DNA from: Acidimicrobiia bacterium
GTDB lineage: Bacteria; Actinomycetota; Acidimicrobiia; Acidimicrobiales; MedAcidi-G1
Length of the DNA stretch: 64,000 bases
Assembly: GCA_012959995.1 (NCBI GenBank)
Contig: DUCC01000002.1
Location: 1 to 64,000 of the forward strand
Direction: 5' to 3'
Part shown: positions 52,696 through 63,639 of the stretch, one piece after another
Layout: the number at the start of each line of letters is the position of its first letter
Numbering within the stretch: position 1 is the first letter of the stretch
The notes under the pieces: model-generated
What the model saw: only the letters and a program-made list of their open reading frames with translations
Database searches by the model: none
Told to the model about the DNA's origin: nothing
Position numbers and translations under genes: made by a program

Positions 52696-53918
52696 GCGCT
52701 CTCCGTTTCGTCCCCATCATTTTCAAGAAAATGACCGAGTCGTTCTCGTTTTGTTTTGAGATAGCGAATATTTTCGGGGTTGGGTTCGATCTGTAAAGGC
52801 ACGCGCCCCACCACGTCCAACCCGTAACCTTCAAGCCCACCGTATTTCACTGGGTTGTTTGTCATCAGACGCATTTTGTTTACCCCAAGGTCAGAGAGGA
52901 TTTGTGCCCCCACCCCGTATTCACGCGAATCCACAGGAAGGCCTTGTTGCAAGTTGGCATCGACCGTGTCGTATCCCTCGTCTTGAAGTTCGTAAGCCCG
53001 AAGCTTGTGACCTATGCCGATGCCACGCCCCTCGTGACCTCGGAGGTAAACCAGGACACCTACCCCTTCCTCGCCGATCCCTTCAAGTGCCGCATCAAGT
53101 TGCGAGCCACAGTCACAACGGATTGAACCCAAAAGATCACCCGTTAAACACTCGGAATGTACCCGCACCAAGGGGTCATCAACTGTGCTTAGATCTCCCA
53201 AAACGTATGCCACATGCTCGTCTTCGTCCAGTGTGGAGCGATAAGCGTGTGCGGTGAAATCGCCGTAACGAGTTGGGATACGGGCTGCCGCAAAATGTTC
53301 CACCAGTTTTTCATGACGGCGACGGTAGCGAATAAGGTCGGCGATGGTAATAAAAAGCAAGCCGTGTTCTTCGGCGAATACTTCAAGGTCCGGCACTCGA
53401 GCCATAGACCCATCGTCGTTCACAATTTCACAGAGCACGCCAACTGGCGCCCGGTCGGCCATAGCGCAGAGGTCAACAGCCGCCTCCGTATGACCCGCAC
53501 GTTTTAATACTCCACCGACTCGAGCCCGCAAAGGAAAAATATGTCCCGGGCGAGCGAACTCGGTACGCACCCGTGCAGAGTCCGCCAAGGCAACAACCGT
53601 CGCTGAACGGTCAGCAGCTGAAATACCAGTGCTGGTTCCGGCGACAAGGTCCACGGTCACCGTAAATGCCGTACGCATTGACTCGGTGTTATCAACCACC
53701 ATTAACGGAAGGTCAAGTTCGTCAGCACGGCCATCAGACATGGGGGCACAAATAACCCCGCTGGTATGACGAATCATGAACGTCATTTTTTCTGGAGTCA
53801 TAGCGTCAGCCGCAATAATAAGATCGCCTTCATTTTCGCGATCCTCGTCGTCCACCACTACTAAAAATTCACCTCGGGCATAAGCCTCGATGGCCTGAGA
53901 AATATCAGCTAACGGCAT
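52692..53918 (-). CDS. ribBA: Bifunctional 3,4-dihydroxy-2-butanone-4-phosphate synthase / GTP cyclohydrolase II
   Basis: 408 residues. RibB half (1-200) with DDEDRENEGDLIIAAD and TSGVICAPM; RibA half with VRVHSECLTGDLLGSIRCDCGSQLDAALE supplying the zinc Cys, and LRGHEGRGIGIG near 280. It makes both precursors of the riboflavin ring. The ATG overlaps the ribE stop by one base. Confidence 0.97.
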   Translation of the reverse strand: MPLADISQAIEAYARGEFLVVVDDEDRENEGDLIIAADAMTPEKMTFMIRHTSGVICAPMSDGRADELDLPLMVVDNTESMRTAFTVTVDLVAGTSTGISAADRSATVVALADSARVRTEFARPGHIFPLRARVGGVLKRAGHTEAAVDLCAMADRAPVGVLCEIVNDDGSMARVPDLEVFAEEHGLLFITIADLIRYRRRHEKLVEHFAAARIPTRYGDFTAHAYRSTLDEDEHVAYVLGDLSTVDDPLVRVHSECLTGDLLGSIRCDCGSQLDAALEGIGEEGVGVLVYLRGHEGRGIGIGHKLRAYELQDEGYDTVDANLQQGLPVDSREYGVGAQILSDLGVNKMRLMTNNPVKYGGLEGYGLDVVGRVPLQIEPNPENIRYLKTKRERLGHFLENDGDETESA

Positions 53919-54556
53919 TAGGCCTGCTCCTTGTTTTCTTGTACGAATTTTACTTTCAGTAGCCCTGCCACGTAGCGAGCGAACACGTCCGCCTCAACGT
54001 TGACCGAGTCTCCTCTTACTTTATGGCCAAGCGTGGTCACGGCGAGAGTATGCGGAACCACCGCGATATCAAAAGATGCTTCATCGTGGTTGACGCTGGC
54101 CACGGTCAGGCTGATGCCATCAAGCGCTACCGACCCTTTTTCGACAATTTGCCCAGCCAACATTTCTGGGAGATGAAAAGTCAGTCGTTGAGAACCATCG
54201 TCAAGGGACTCAACTTTTTTCAACTGCGTCACCACATCAACGTGGCCTTGAACGACGTGACCGCCGAAACGACCATTAGCGGGCATTGAGCGTTCAAGGT
54301 TGACCAGATCATCTACTGCGAGTTGACCCAAGATTGTCCGGTCAAGCGTTTCTGGCACGGCGTCTGCAGCAAACCATGGACCTTTTTCGTCTCCACCGAA
54401 GTCGACCGCGGTCAGGCAGCAGCCGCTTACCGAAATGGAATCACCAAGTTTTACTTCAGAAAGAACAAGTTCGGCATTCACGGTTAAGCGACAGCCTGCG
54501 CCTTGAGGCACCACTGATCGGACCGTGCCGAGTTCTTCTACAATGCCGGTAAACAT
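53918..54556 (-). CDS. ribE: Riboflavin synthase alpha chain
   Basis: 212 residues from the ATG at 54556, with AAGGAAG seven bases upstream; the extension to 54613 would run into the leader. Two Lum-binding repeats, each beginning MFTGIVEELG-like or RFGGHVVQGHVD-like, are visible, including SVSGCCLTAV near 46 and GSVALDGISLTV near 140. It dismutates lumazine to riboflavin. First gene behind the FMN riboswitch. Confidence 0.95.
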   Translation of the reverse strand: MFTGIVEELGTVRSVVPQGAGCRLTVNAELVLSEVKLGDSISVSGCCLTAVDFGGDEKGPWFAADAVPETLDRTILGQLAVDDLVNLERSMPANGRFGGHVVQGHVDVVTQLKKVESLDDGSQRLTFHLPEMLAGQIVEKGSVALDGISLTVASVNHDEASFDIAVVPHTLAVTTLGHKVRGDSVNVEADVFARYVAGLLKVKFVQENKEQA

Positions 54557-54616
54557 TCGGATTCTTCCTTCTTGGTTGTGTGTCCACAAGGAAGGAGAGG
54601 TCACAAAGTTCACCTA

Positions 54617-54637
54617 CCGGCAGCCCAAGGCTGTCGG
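54617..54637 (-). terminator. Hairpin of the FMN-riboswitch expression platform
   Basis: CCGGCAGCC (54617-54625) pairs with GGCTGTCGG (54629-54637), nine pairs with one G-U/A-C position and a three-base loop. It lies between the aptamer and the ribE ribosome site. It may act as terminator or as part of a ribosome-site switch. Confidence 0.6.
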
Positions 54638-54652
54638 CAAGTACTCGCTCTG

Positions 54653-54803
54653 TATCCTCTCCCATCCGGACTTTAACCGTCGGCTCAGGGCTCGCACCTG
54701 ATCAACCTTTCTCTGCATTAATGCTTCGAAAGGGTCGCGGGCTTGTGACATTAAGTCACTTACCGCCGGTAGGGATTTTCACCCAACCCCGAGGATTCTT
54801 TTG
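54653..54803 (-). promoter_or_regulatory. FMN riboswitch (RFN element)
   Basis: Read on the minus strand it has every conserved RFN block: CCTCGGGGTTGGGTGAAAAT near the 5' end, CCCTACCGGCGGTAAGTGA, AGCCCGCGA, GATCAGGTG, CCTGAGCCGACGGT and AAAGTCCGGATGGGAGAGGA at the 3' end. FMN binding should lower expression of ribE-ribBA-ribH. It fills most of the 336-base gap between ribE and the divergent aldolase gene. Confidence 0.97.
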
Positions 54804-54892
54804 TAAAGCCCATGTTAGCGGAGCCATCCCAGAAGACGCCAAATCATGTAGCCGGTATTCGTTGGTCTACGCCCAGAGAGTAAGGTCTGTTT

Positions 54893-55654
54893 ATGCCTTA
54901 CGACTCTTTTCCCCTCCCCTTCAACGCCGACCGAACCTCGCTTGGTTGTTGGATTAAAACCCCTTCTAGTATCGCCGTGGAACTTGCGGCCCGCACCGGT
55001 TTTGGCTATCTCTGTTTAGACATGCAACACGGTCTCGTCACCAAAGAAGACTTGGTTCCTTTGCTAACCGCTGCTCGACCAGAAGCTGCCCGCACTTTGG
55101 TTCGAGTGCCCAGCAACGAAACAGGAATCATCGGTTGGGCCTTAGATGCGGGAGCAACCGGAGTAATCGTTCCCATGGTCAACTCGGCTGCTGAGGCCCA
55201 AGCAGCAGTAGCGGCCTGCCGATATTCACCAGTAGGCATCCGCAGTGTCGGGCCGACTCGAGCGGCCACCATTTATGGTCCCGCCTATGTGGACCAAGTA
55301 ATTGAGCGAGTGCAGTGCCTGCCCATGATCGAAACTACTTCAGCACTTCATGCTTTAGACGACATTCTTAGCGTGGAAGGCGTTGACGCCATTTATGTCG
55401 GACCTTCAGACCTCTCAACAAGTTTGGGCCTCGGCCCCGGCAACCACGACGGTGAAGCACCCTTCGATGAAGCCCTGGCCACCATCGTGGCGGCCTGTCA
55501 ACGCCATGGCGTGGTGCCTGGCATTCACGCCAACACCGCTCTGGCTGTTCGCCGCTTTGAACAAGGTTTCAAGATTGTCACCATTGTGGAAGACCTTGGG
55601 TCGCTCAATACGAGTTTCGCCGGAGCCCTAAACGAATTCGCCGACCATCAATAA
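54893..55654 (+). CDS. HpcH/HpaI-family aldolase (class II, 2-keto-3-deoxy acid type)
   Basis: 253 residues, TIM barrel. DMQHGLV (the catalytic His segment) near 43, LVRVPSNETG near 75 with the Arg, the metal Glu in PMIETTSALHALDD near 145 and the Asp in IYVGPSDLSTSLG near 170. Family members split 4-hydroxy-2-oxo acids or citramalyl-type CoA compounds to pyruvate and an aldehyde. The substrate cannot be told. Divergent from ribE; its 3' end overlaps the TSUP gene by seven bases on the other strand. Confidence 0.9.
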   Translation: MPYDSFPLPFNADRTSLGCWIKTPSSIAVELAARTGFGYLCLDMQHGLVTKEDLVPLLTAARPEAARTLVRVPSNETGIIGWALDAGATGVIVPMVNSAAEAQAAVAACRYSPVGIRSVGPTRAATIYGPAYVDQVIERVQCLPMIETTSALHALDDILSVEGVDAIYVGPSDLSTSLGLGPGNHDGEAPFDEALATIVAACQRHGVVPGIHANTALAVRRFEQGFKIVTIVEDLGSLNTSFAGALNEFADHQ

Positions 55655-56376
55655 AGGCCAAGCAAGCGTCCCGAGAGAGCCAGCACCGCCAAGGTCAATA
55701 CTGGCCGAATCACTTTCTCTCCACCGGTCACGGTAAAATGAGCTCCTAAAGCACCTCCCACCGCAAAACCGGCTGCCAAAACCAAGGCCGGGCCCCAAGC
55801 GATTTTTCCATTCAAAATAAAAACTGGAAGTGCCGTTACGTTGATGGCCATAGCCACCAAAACTTTGACGTTGTTAGCCAACACGAGGTCCATCCCAGAA
55901 CGGGAGAGCGCTAAGACCAGCAACAAGCCGATCCCCACTTGAAAAGCCCCGCCGTAAAGGCCGATGCCGAAAAAGACCAGCACGGTGGCGGGCAAAGACC
56001 ACGCACCCAAAGCTACCTTGGGCGGGCGCAGAGCTAGTAACAACAATGGAACCATAAGAATCCCAAAAATTTTCTCAAAAAGCTCATCTGAGAGCAACGA
56101 AACACTAAACGAACCCAGCAAAGCCCCAGCCACTACCGGCAACAACACCGGGGTAACTCGTGAGAGCCCTTCTACCCCTAAACGGCGAAAAGCAGTAGCT
56201 GCTGTCGCCGTAGAGGCCAGAATCCCGACCCGGTTCGACCCGTTAGCAATGTTTCCGGGCACCCCGGCCATAACCAAAAGCGGCACCGTAAGCATTGAGC
56301 CGCCGCCCGCCATAGTGTTAATCCCCCCGGCAAAAAGCCCGCCCCCCAGCAACAGCAATACATTGGTAACCGACAT
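55648..56376 (-). CDS. TSUP-family membrane permease (TauE/SafE)
   Basis: 242 residues with about seven or eight hydrophobic helices. The TSUP motif GGINTMAGGGSMLTVPLL near residue 16-34 and its repeat GGALGAHFTVTGGEKVIRP near 205-225 are clear. It exports or imports small anions such as sulfite, sulfonates or organosulfur acids in family members. It ends one base before ribF. Substrate unknown. Confidence 0.88.
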   Translation of the reverse strand: MSVTNVLLLLGGGLFAGGINTMAGGGSMLTVPLLVMAGVPGNIANGSNRVGILASTATAATAFRRLGVEGLSRVTPVLLPVVAGALLGSFSVSLLSDELFEKIFGILMVPLLLLALRPPKVALGAWSLPATVLVFFGIGLYGGAFQVGIGLLLVLALSRSGMDLVLANNVKVLVAMAINVTALPVFILNGKIAWGPALVLAAGFAVGGALGAHFTVTGGEKVIRPVLTLAVLALSGRLLGLY

Positions 56377-57324
56377 TTACTGAAGCCACTGTGTTGCACT
56401 GACCACATCTTTTTCTAACTGTGCGACCAGCGCTTCGAGGTTTTCAAATTTTTGTTGTGGACGCAGATTTTTTTCAAAAGAAACATTTACTTCTTGGCCG
56501 TAAAGGTCGCCTGAAAAATCAATGAGATGCGCCTCTAATAAAAGGTCGCCATCGTTGAAAAAATGCGGGCGGGTACCTAACGAAAGAGCAGCGTCTCGTC
56601 TTTCGCCAGAAGGAAGCTCCACCCGTCCGGCATACACCCCATCAGCAGGCAACAAGATTGAACCGTCGACCCGTACGTTGGCCGTAGGAAAACCGAGCGT
56701 GCGGCCTCGTTGGTCCCCTTTGATTACTGTGCCCCGCACCTCGTAAGGTCGGCCCAGCATCGCGTTCGCTCGGTCAAGGTCGCCACGACCCAAAGCACGA
56801 CGAATAAAGGTTGACGAAACTTGTTCATGATCACGAGCCGGCTCTCCATCCATGCCCACCAGGCCAAGGTCCATAACGGTGAAACCCAACGCTTGGCCCA
56901 TTTCGCGCAGCAACGCCACGTTGCCCAAACGGCGAAAACCAAAATGAAAATCTTCACCCACCACAATGAGCTTTACCTTCAAGCAACCAACTAACACGTT
57001 GGTTACAAAATCCTCGGCGGTTTCGGCGGCGCGAGCCTCATCGAAAGGAACCACCAAGGTTTGGTCAACGCCAGTAGCAGCCAGCAACTCAAGTTTTTGT
57101 TCTAGGTCGGTGAGCAGCAAAGGCGCCGAATCAGGACGCACCACCGAGGCCGGGTGGCGATCAAAGGTCACTACTGCAGAATCCAGGCCCCGCTCCTCGG
57201 CCAGACGACATACCTCGGCAATAACTTTTCGGTGGCCACCATGCACCCCATCGTAGGCACCGATGGTCAACACGGTTCCAACAGAATCCGGTCGAGCCGG
57301 TTGCAATGTACGGCGAACTTCCAC
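56377..57324 (-). CDS. ribF: Bifunctional riboflavin kinase / FAD synthetase
   Basis: 315 residues. FAD synthetase half with GAYDGVHGGHRKVIAE near 22-37 and HFGFRRLGNVALL near 125; kinase half with RPYEVRGTVIKGDQRGRTLGFPTANV near 192-217. It makes FMN and FAD, the ligand of the riboswitch 2.7 kb upstream. It lies downstream of truB by 23 bases in the translation cluster, as in many bacteria. Confidence 0.95.
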   Translation of the reverse strand: MEVRRTLQPARPDSVGTVLTIGAYDGVHGGHRKVIAEVCRLAEERGLDSAVVTFDRHPASVVRPDSAPLLLTDLEQKLELLAATGVDQTLVVPFDEARAAETAEDFVTNVLVGCLKVKLIVVGEDFHFGFRRLGNVALLREMGQALGFTVMDLGLVGMDGEPARDHEQVSSTFIRRALGRGDLDRANAMLGRPYEVRGTVIKGDQRGRTLGFPTANVRVDGSILLPADGVYAGRVELPSGERRDAALSLGTRPHFFNDGDLLLEAHLIDFSGDLYGQEVNVSFEKNLRPQQKFENLEALVAQLEKDVVSATQWLQ

Positions 57325-57347
57325 GAGCGCAGACTATCCGAACCGCT

Positions 57348-58220
57348 CTAACCGACCAGCACCACAGAAGGTTTCGCCCGACCCTTGTGTGGTTCGTAAA
57401 CGGCAAGCAACTCGCCCTCGGTGTTGAGAACCCCCCATGGGCCATCTCCGTTTACCCCAAGAAGATCGAGGTCCAACACTTTGCCATGGGCTACCGCTTG
57501 AGCAATTTCTTCAGACACCGTGACCGAAGAAAAATCCCTTAACGCGGTGGCCGCAGAAAGCAGCACCGGTTTCTCTAATGGGTGGGCTTCGTCAATGGTA
57601 AACGAGCCCACCGCCAGGCGACGCAAGCCGGTGAGGTGAGCGCCGCCCCCTAAAGCCGTTCCTACATCTGCAGCCAAAGTACGAATATAGGTACCAGAGG
57701 AGCACGACACATCGCAAGAAAAAATCAGCGGATCTTCGGTTGCGGCGATTTCAAAATGGTAAACGGTGACTGGCCGGGGTGGCCGCTCTACCTCGCCCCC
57801 TTCACGGGCTATTTCATGAAGTCGCCGGCCCCCTATTTTGATAGCCGACACCATGGGAGGAATTTGTTCAATCGCTCCAATAAATTTCTGGGCCGCCGCC
57901 TCAACCTGTTCGAGGGTTATCCCCGCCATGTCATGCGTTGCCGTTACTTCTCCGGCCGCATCTAACGTTGAGGTTTCTACACCCAGCACAATTTGCCCGG
58001 TATAGCGTTTAGAAAGCCCGGTCAGGTACTTGAGTAACCGTGTTGACTTACCAACCCCCAGAACCAGGACTCCGGTGGCATCGGGGTCCAAAGTGCCGGA
58101 ATGGCCAACTTTGCGGGTGCCGAGAATGCCGCGAGATTTAGCCACCACATCGTGACTGGTCCAGCCCGCCGGTTTATCAATGATGGCGATGCCGTTGGGC
58201 GGCGGATCAGTCTTGTTCAT
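57348..58220 (-). CDS. truB: tRNA pseudouridine55 synthase
   Basis: 290 residues. DKPAGWTSHDVVAK near 15-28 and the catalytic Asp in KVGHSGTLDPDATGVLVLG near 38-56; also GTYIRTLAADVGTALGGGAHLTGLRR near 180. It modifies U55 in tRNA T-loops. The start overlaps the rbfA stop by 14 bases. Confidence 0.95.
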   Translation of the reverse strand: MNKTDPPPNGIAIIDKPAGWTSHDVVAKSRGILGTRKVGHSGTLDPDATGVLVLGVGKSTRLLKYLTGLSKRYTGQIVLGVETSTLDAAGEVTATHDMAGITLEQVEAAAQKFIGAIEQIPPMVSAIKIGGRRLHEIAREGGEVERPPRPVTVYHFEIAATEDPLIFSCDVSCSSGTYIRTLAADVGTALGGGAHLTGLRRLAVGSFTIDEAHPLEKPVLLSAATALRDFSSVTVSEEIAQAVAHGKVLDLDLLGVNGDGPWGVLNTEGELLAVYEPHKGRAKPSVVLVG

Positions 58221-58590
58221 CCGCAGCGTCGTTTATTTCACGCAAAATAGTTTCAATGCGACCAGCGGAACGGCTTACCTCATCAGTGGTAAAAAGCAAA
58301 GGGGGCACCCTGCGTAGACGAGTCTGCGTGCCAATCGCTCGCTGCAATTGTTTTCGATGATCTTCGAAAGCTTTCAACAAGTCGTCGTCTTCGACGTTTC
58401 CTAAAACGTAAACCTTGGCTTGGCTAAGGTCCCGGTCGGTCACCACCCCAGTGATGGTGGCCAGAATAAGGCGGTCGTCGTCTATGTGTTCTAGCTCCTC
58501 AGCGAGGATGCGGCGAAGCAACTCGTTGAGTCGGTCGGTGCGGTCATAGCCGCGGGTAGAACGACTAGAGCGGCGAGGTTGTCGAGCCAT
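58207..58590 (-). CDS. rbfA: Ribosome-binding factor A
   Basis: 127 residues, KH-like fold: RTDRLNELLRRILAEELEHI, DRDLSQAKVYVLGN and ALGTQ-type region IGTQTRLRRVPPLLFTTDE. It matures the 16S 5' end. It follows infB by five bases and is followed by truB with overlap. A bifunctional oligoribonuclease (nrnA), which often sits between rbfA and truB, is absent here. Confidence 0.93.
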   Translation of the reverse strand: MARQPRRSSRSTRGYDRTDRLNELLRRILAEELEHIDDDRLILATITGVVTDRDLSQAKVYVLGNVEDDDLLKAFEDHRKQLQRAIGTQTRLRRVPPLLFTTDEVSRSAGRIETILREINDAADEQD

Positions 58591-58595
58591 AAGAT

Positions 58596-61322
<2,727 letters not shown>

Positions 61323-61394
61323 GGTGATTCTAAGTCTTTCGGTAGAAAATGGCTAAACAGCCAATGCCTGACGTTATCGCAGAAGCGACCCTGT

Positions 61395-61679
61395 TCACCC
61401 GTTCTCGGCCGAGGAACCGTCACCTTTTACTAGCCAACTCTTCAACAAATCGGCGAATATTCCCTCAGGGAGTGTCGTTCGTAAGGCTCGACTCAGTGCA
61501 TCACGCTCTATGGCCTGTGCTAAACACGACTGTTGACGGCACAGATACGCTCCGCGGCCGCCGAAATTTGACCCCAGCAACAATTGTTGTTCTACGCTGT
61601 CCCAGGCCAAACGTTGAAGATCAACCGCCGGCTTTTTTAGCCGACACCCGACACAGGTTCGTTGTGGACCGACGGCTAT
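61395..61679 (-). CDS. ylxR: YlxR-family (DUF448) protein with a non-canonical start
   Basis: 94 residues if initiated at the ATA at 61679, which overlaps the nusA TAG (ATAG). The protein begins (M)[20 protein letters not shown], the typical YlxR N-terminus with the CxxC pair, followed by GGRGAYLCRQQSCLAQAIERDALSRAL. Between the upstream in-frame TGA and the CVGC motif no ATG, GTG, TTG or CTG exists; the first such codon, TTG at 61610, would cut off the CxxC motif. The nusA-ylxR-infB order is standard. YlxR is an RNA-binding protein linked to RNase P in some bacteria. A sequencing or assembly error at the start is an alternative. Confidence 0.85.
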   Translation of the reverse strand: MAVGPQRTCVGCRLKKPAVDLQRLAWDSVEQQLLLGSNFGGRGAYLCRQQSCLAQAIERDALSRALRTTLPEGIFADLLKSWLVKGDGSSAENG

Positions 61680-62929
61680 TGCTCTTCGGTTTCTTCAGTA
61701 GAAGTTTCTTCAGTGGAAACTTCTTCATCGGAGGCTTCGACAGCAACCTCGGTGTCGGATTCAACCTCTGCCTCAACTTCTGGTTCCGTTACCGCTTTGG
61801 TTTCCGCTTCTTCGCTTTGTTCCACTTCAGCGGCTCCACCGTAATCTCCAGCAAGCACGTCTTGGCCGCCGTCGGCAGCCTTCCAAACGTTTTCACCAGT
61901 TTCTTCGTCAAGAACCCATTCACCCTCAGCCCAGTCGGTGGCGGCAAATGCTGCTTCTTCGGCTACCTGGGTTTCGCTTTTAATGTCCACTCGCCACCCG
62001 GTCATGCGGGCCGCCAATCGAGCATTTTGCCCTTCTTTACCAATGGCCAGCGACAACTGGTAGTCGGGCACGATCACCGTGGCGGTACCAGTCTCTTCAT
62101 CGATCAATACTTCGTTGACTTTGGCTGGTGACAGCGCTTTCATAACGAAGTCTGCGGGGTCTTCCGAGAAAGGAACGATGTCAATTTTTTCGCCACGTAG
62201 CTCGTTAACCACCATGCGAACTCGAGCACCTCGGGCCCCCACACAAGCGCCCACAGGATCCACCTGAGGGTCGTTGGAGCCCACAGCGATCTTGGTGCGA
62301 TGCCCTGGTTCACGGGCACAAGAACGAATTTCCACTACCCCATCAGCGATTTCTGGAACCTCAAGTTCAAAGAGGCGTTTAATAAGCCCAGGGTGGGTAC
62401 GGCTCACCACAATTTGTGGACCCTTCGAGGTCTTACGAACCTCTACGATGTAAGCCTTCAAGCGGGTATTAGCTTCCGGGCGTTCAAAAGGAACCTGTTC
62501 GGCTTGGGGAAGCAATGCCTCAACCCGACCGAGGTCCAGCAGGGTGTAACGAGCATCCGTTTGTTGAATAAGACCGGTGACGATGTCGCCTTCGCGACCT
62601 GCATATTCTTCGTACTTGAGGTCCCGTTCGGCTTCGCGAATGCGTTGCCCCATGACTTGCCGGGCGGTGGTGGCCGCGATACGGCCAAAGTTGTCGGGAG
62701 TAACCTCGAACTCTTCGCCAATAACTTCACCCTCTTCGTCGAGTTTTTGCGCAAAGACCCGAATCTCCATCGTTTCAGAATCAATAGTCACCCAAGAGAA
62801 GTCTTCGGCTCCCGGCATGCGCTTATAAGCCGACTCTAAAGCGTCGGCCAAAGCAGCAAAAAGCGCTTCTGGAGAGATCCCTCTATCTACAGCGAGGGCT
62901 TGGAGTGCTTCCATCATTTCGGAGTTCAT
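61676..62929 (-). CDS. nusA: Transcription termination/antitermination factor NusA
   Basis: 417 residues. N-terminal RNA-polymerase-binding domain, S1 ([30 protein letters not shown]) near 113-142, KH1 ([29 protein letters not shown]) near 225-255, KH2 ([29 protein letters not shown]) near 295-322, then an acidic Glu/Thr tail of about 90 residues. It controls pausing and termination. The ATG overlaps the rimP stop by four bases. Confidence 0.97.
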   Translation of the reverse strand: MNSEMMEALQALAVDRGISPEALFAALADALESAYKRMPGAEDFSWVTIDSETMEIRVFAQKLDEEGEVIGEEFEVTPDNFGRIAATTARQVMGQRIREAERDLKYEEYAGREGDIVTGLIQQTDARYTLLDLGRVEALLPQAEQVPFERPEANTRLKAYIVEVRKTSKGPQIVVSRTHPGLIKRLFELEVPEIADGVVEIRSCAREPGHRTKIAVGSNDPQVDPVGACVGARGARVRMVVNELRGEKIDIVPFSEDPADFVMKALSPAKVNEVLIDEETGTATVIVPDYQLSLAIGKEGQNARLAARMTGWRVDIKSETQVAEEAAFAATDWAEGEWVLDEETGENVWKAADGGQDVLAGDYGGAAEVEQSEEAETKAVTEPEVEAEVESDTEVAVEASDEEVSTEETSTEETEEQ

Positions 62930-63456
62930 TGCTTCACGTCGCTTTCCGTAGATGACCCGACACCAGTTGATGCAGGTCGTTCATCATTTCGTCGAGGCCC
63001 TTTTGGTTCAGGTGCCCAATCAAAAACAGTGCGTGCTTTTAAAATCTCGCTGAAAGCCACCGTGCGGGTAGCCCCATCTTCTAAACGTATGGTGGCCGAG
63101 TTGTCATCGCTGGACTCTAAAACGCCGCCGAAACGACGATCTCCCTCAACCCCTGGTTGGGTCTTTATGGTCACCGTTTCGCCCATAGCTCGAGCAAAAT
63201 GATCAGGCTTTTTTAAGGAACGTTCCAACCCCGGACTCGTCACCTCAAGGGTGTAGGTCCCATTAATAGGTTCTTCATGGTCAAAGGCCCGAGAAACTTC
63301 TCGCGTTAATTGAGCAATAGCGCCCATACCTACCCCGTCAGGGTGGTCAATAACCAAGCGAACAACGCCGCCTTCGTATTCCAGGTCGAAAAGCTCAACA
63401 CCTACCCGGTCACACAACGGAGTCACCAAGGTTTCGACTCGTTCAATTATTCCCAT
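62926..63456 (-). CDS. rimP: Ribosome maturation factor RimP
   Basis: 176 residues. N-terminal RimP domain (VGVELFDLEYEGGVVRLVIDHPDGVGMGAIAQLTREVSRAFD) with the typical YTLEVTSPGLERSLKKPDHF near 67-86; the C-terminal beta domain has VTIKTQPGVEGDRRFGGVLE. Needed for 30S assembly. First gene of the nusA-infB operon; the promoter should lie in 63457-63500. Confidence 0.92.
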   Translation of the reverse strand: MGIIERVETLVTPLCDRVGVELFDLEYEGGVVRLVIDHPDGVGMGAIAQLTREVSRAFDHEEPINGTYTLEVTSPGLERSLKKPDHFARAMGETVTIKTQPGVEGDRRFGGVLESSDDNSATIRLEDGATRTVAFSEILKARTVFDWAPEPKGPRRNDERPASTGVGSSTESDVKQ

Positions 63457-63503
63457 GGCACCTCCCTTGTTGTCCTTTTAGTCCTAAATGCAGCAAATGA
63501 GAA

Positions 63504-63526
63504 AGGCGTGGGCCAAGCCCACGCCT
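63504..63526. terminator. Strong hairpin after ispG
   Basis: AGGCGTGGGC (63504-63513) pairs perfectly with GCCCACGCCT (63517-63526), a 10-bp GC-rich stem with a three-base loop, followed on the minus strand by TTTCTCATTT. It ends the ispG transcript before the rimP operon. The rest of 63457-63639 holds no gene I can see. Confidence 0.8.
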
Positions 63527-63639
63527 CGTCAGAAACTGCACGATGTACGCAACAGAAGAGCATACCGGACTTCCCGCCCGTCCACAGAAAAACATCCCCT
63601 CCGTCTCGAGGACCGCCCCCATGACAGGGCCAGAAACGA

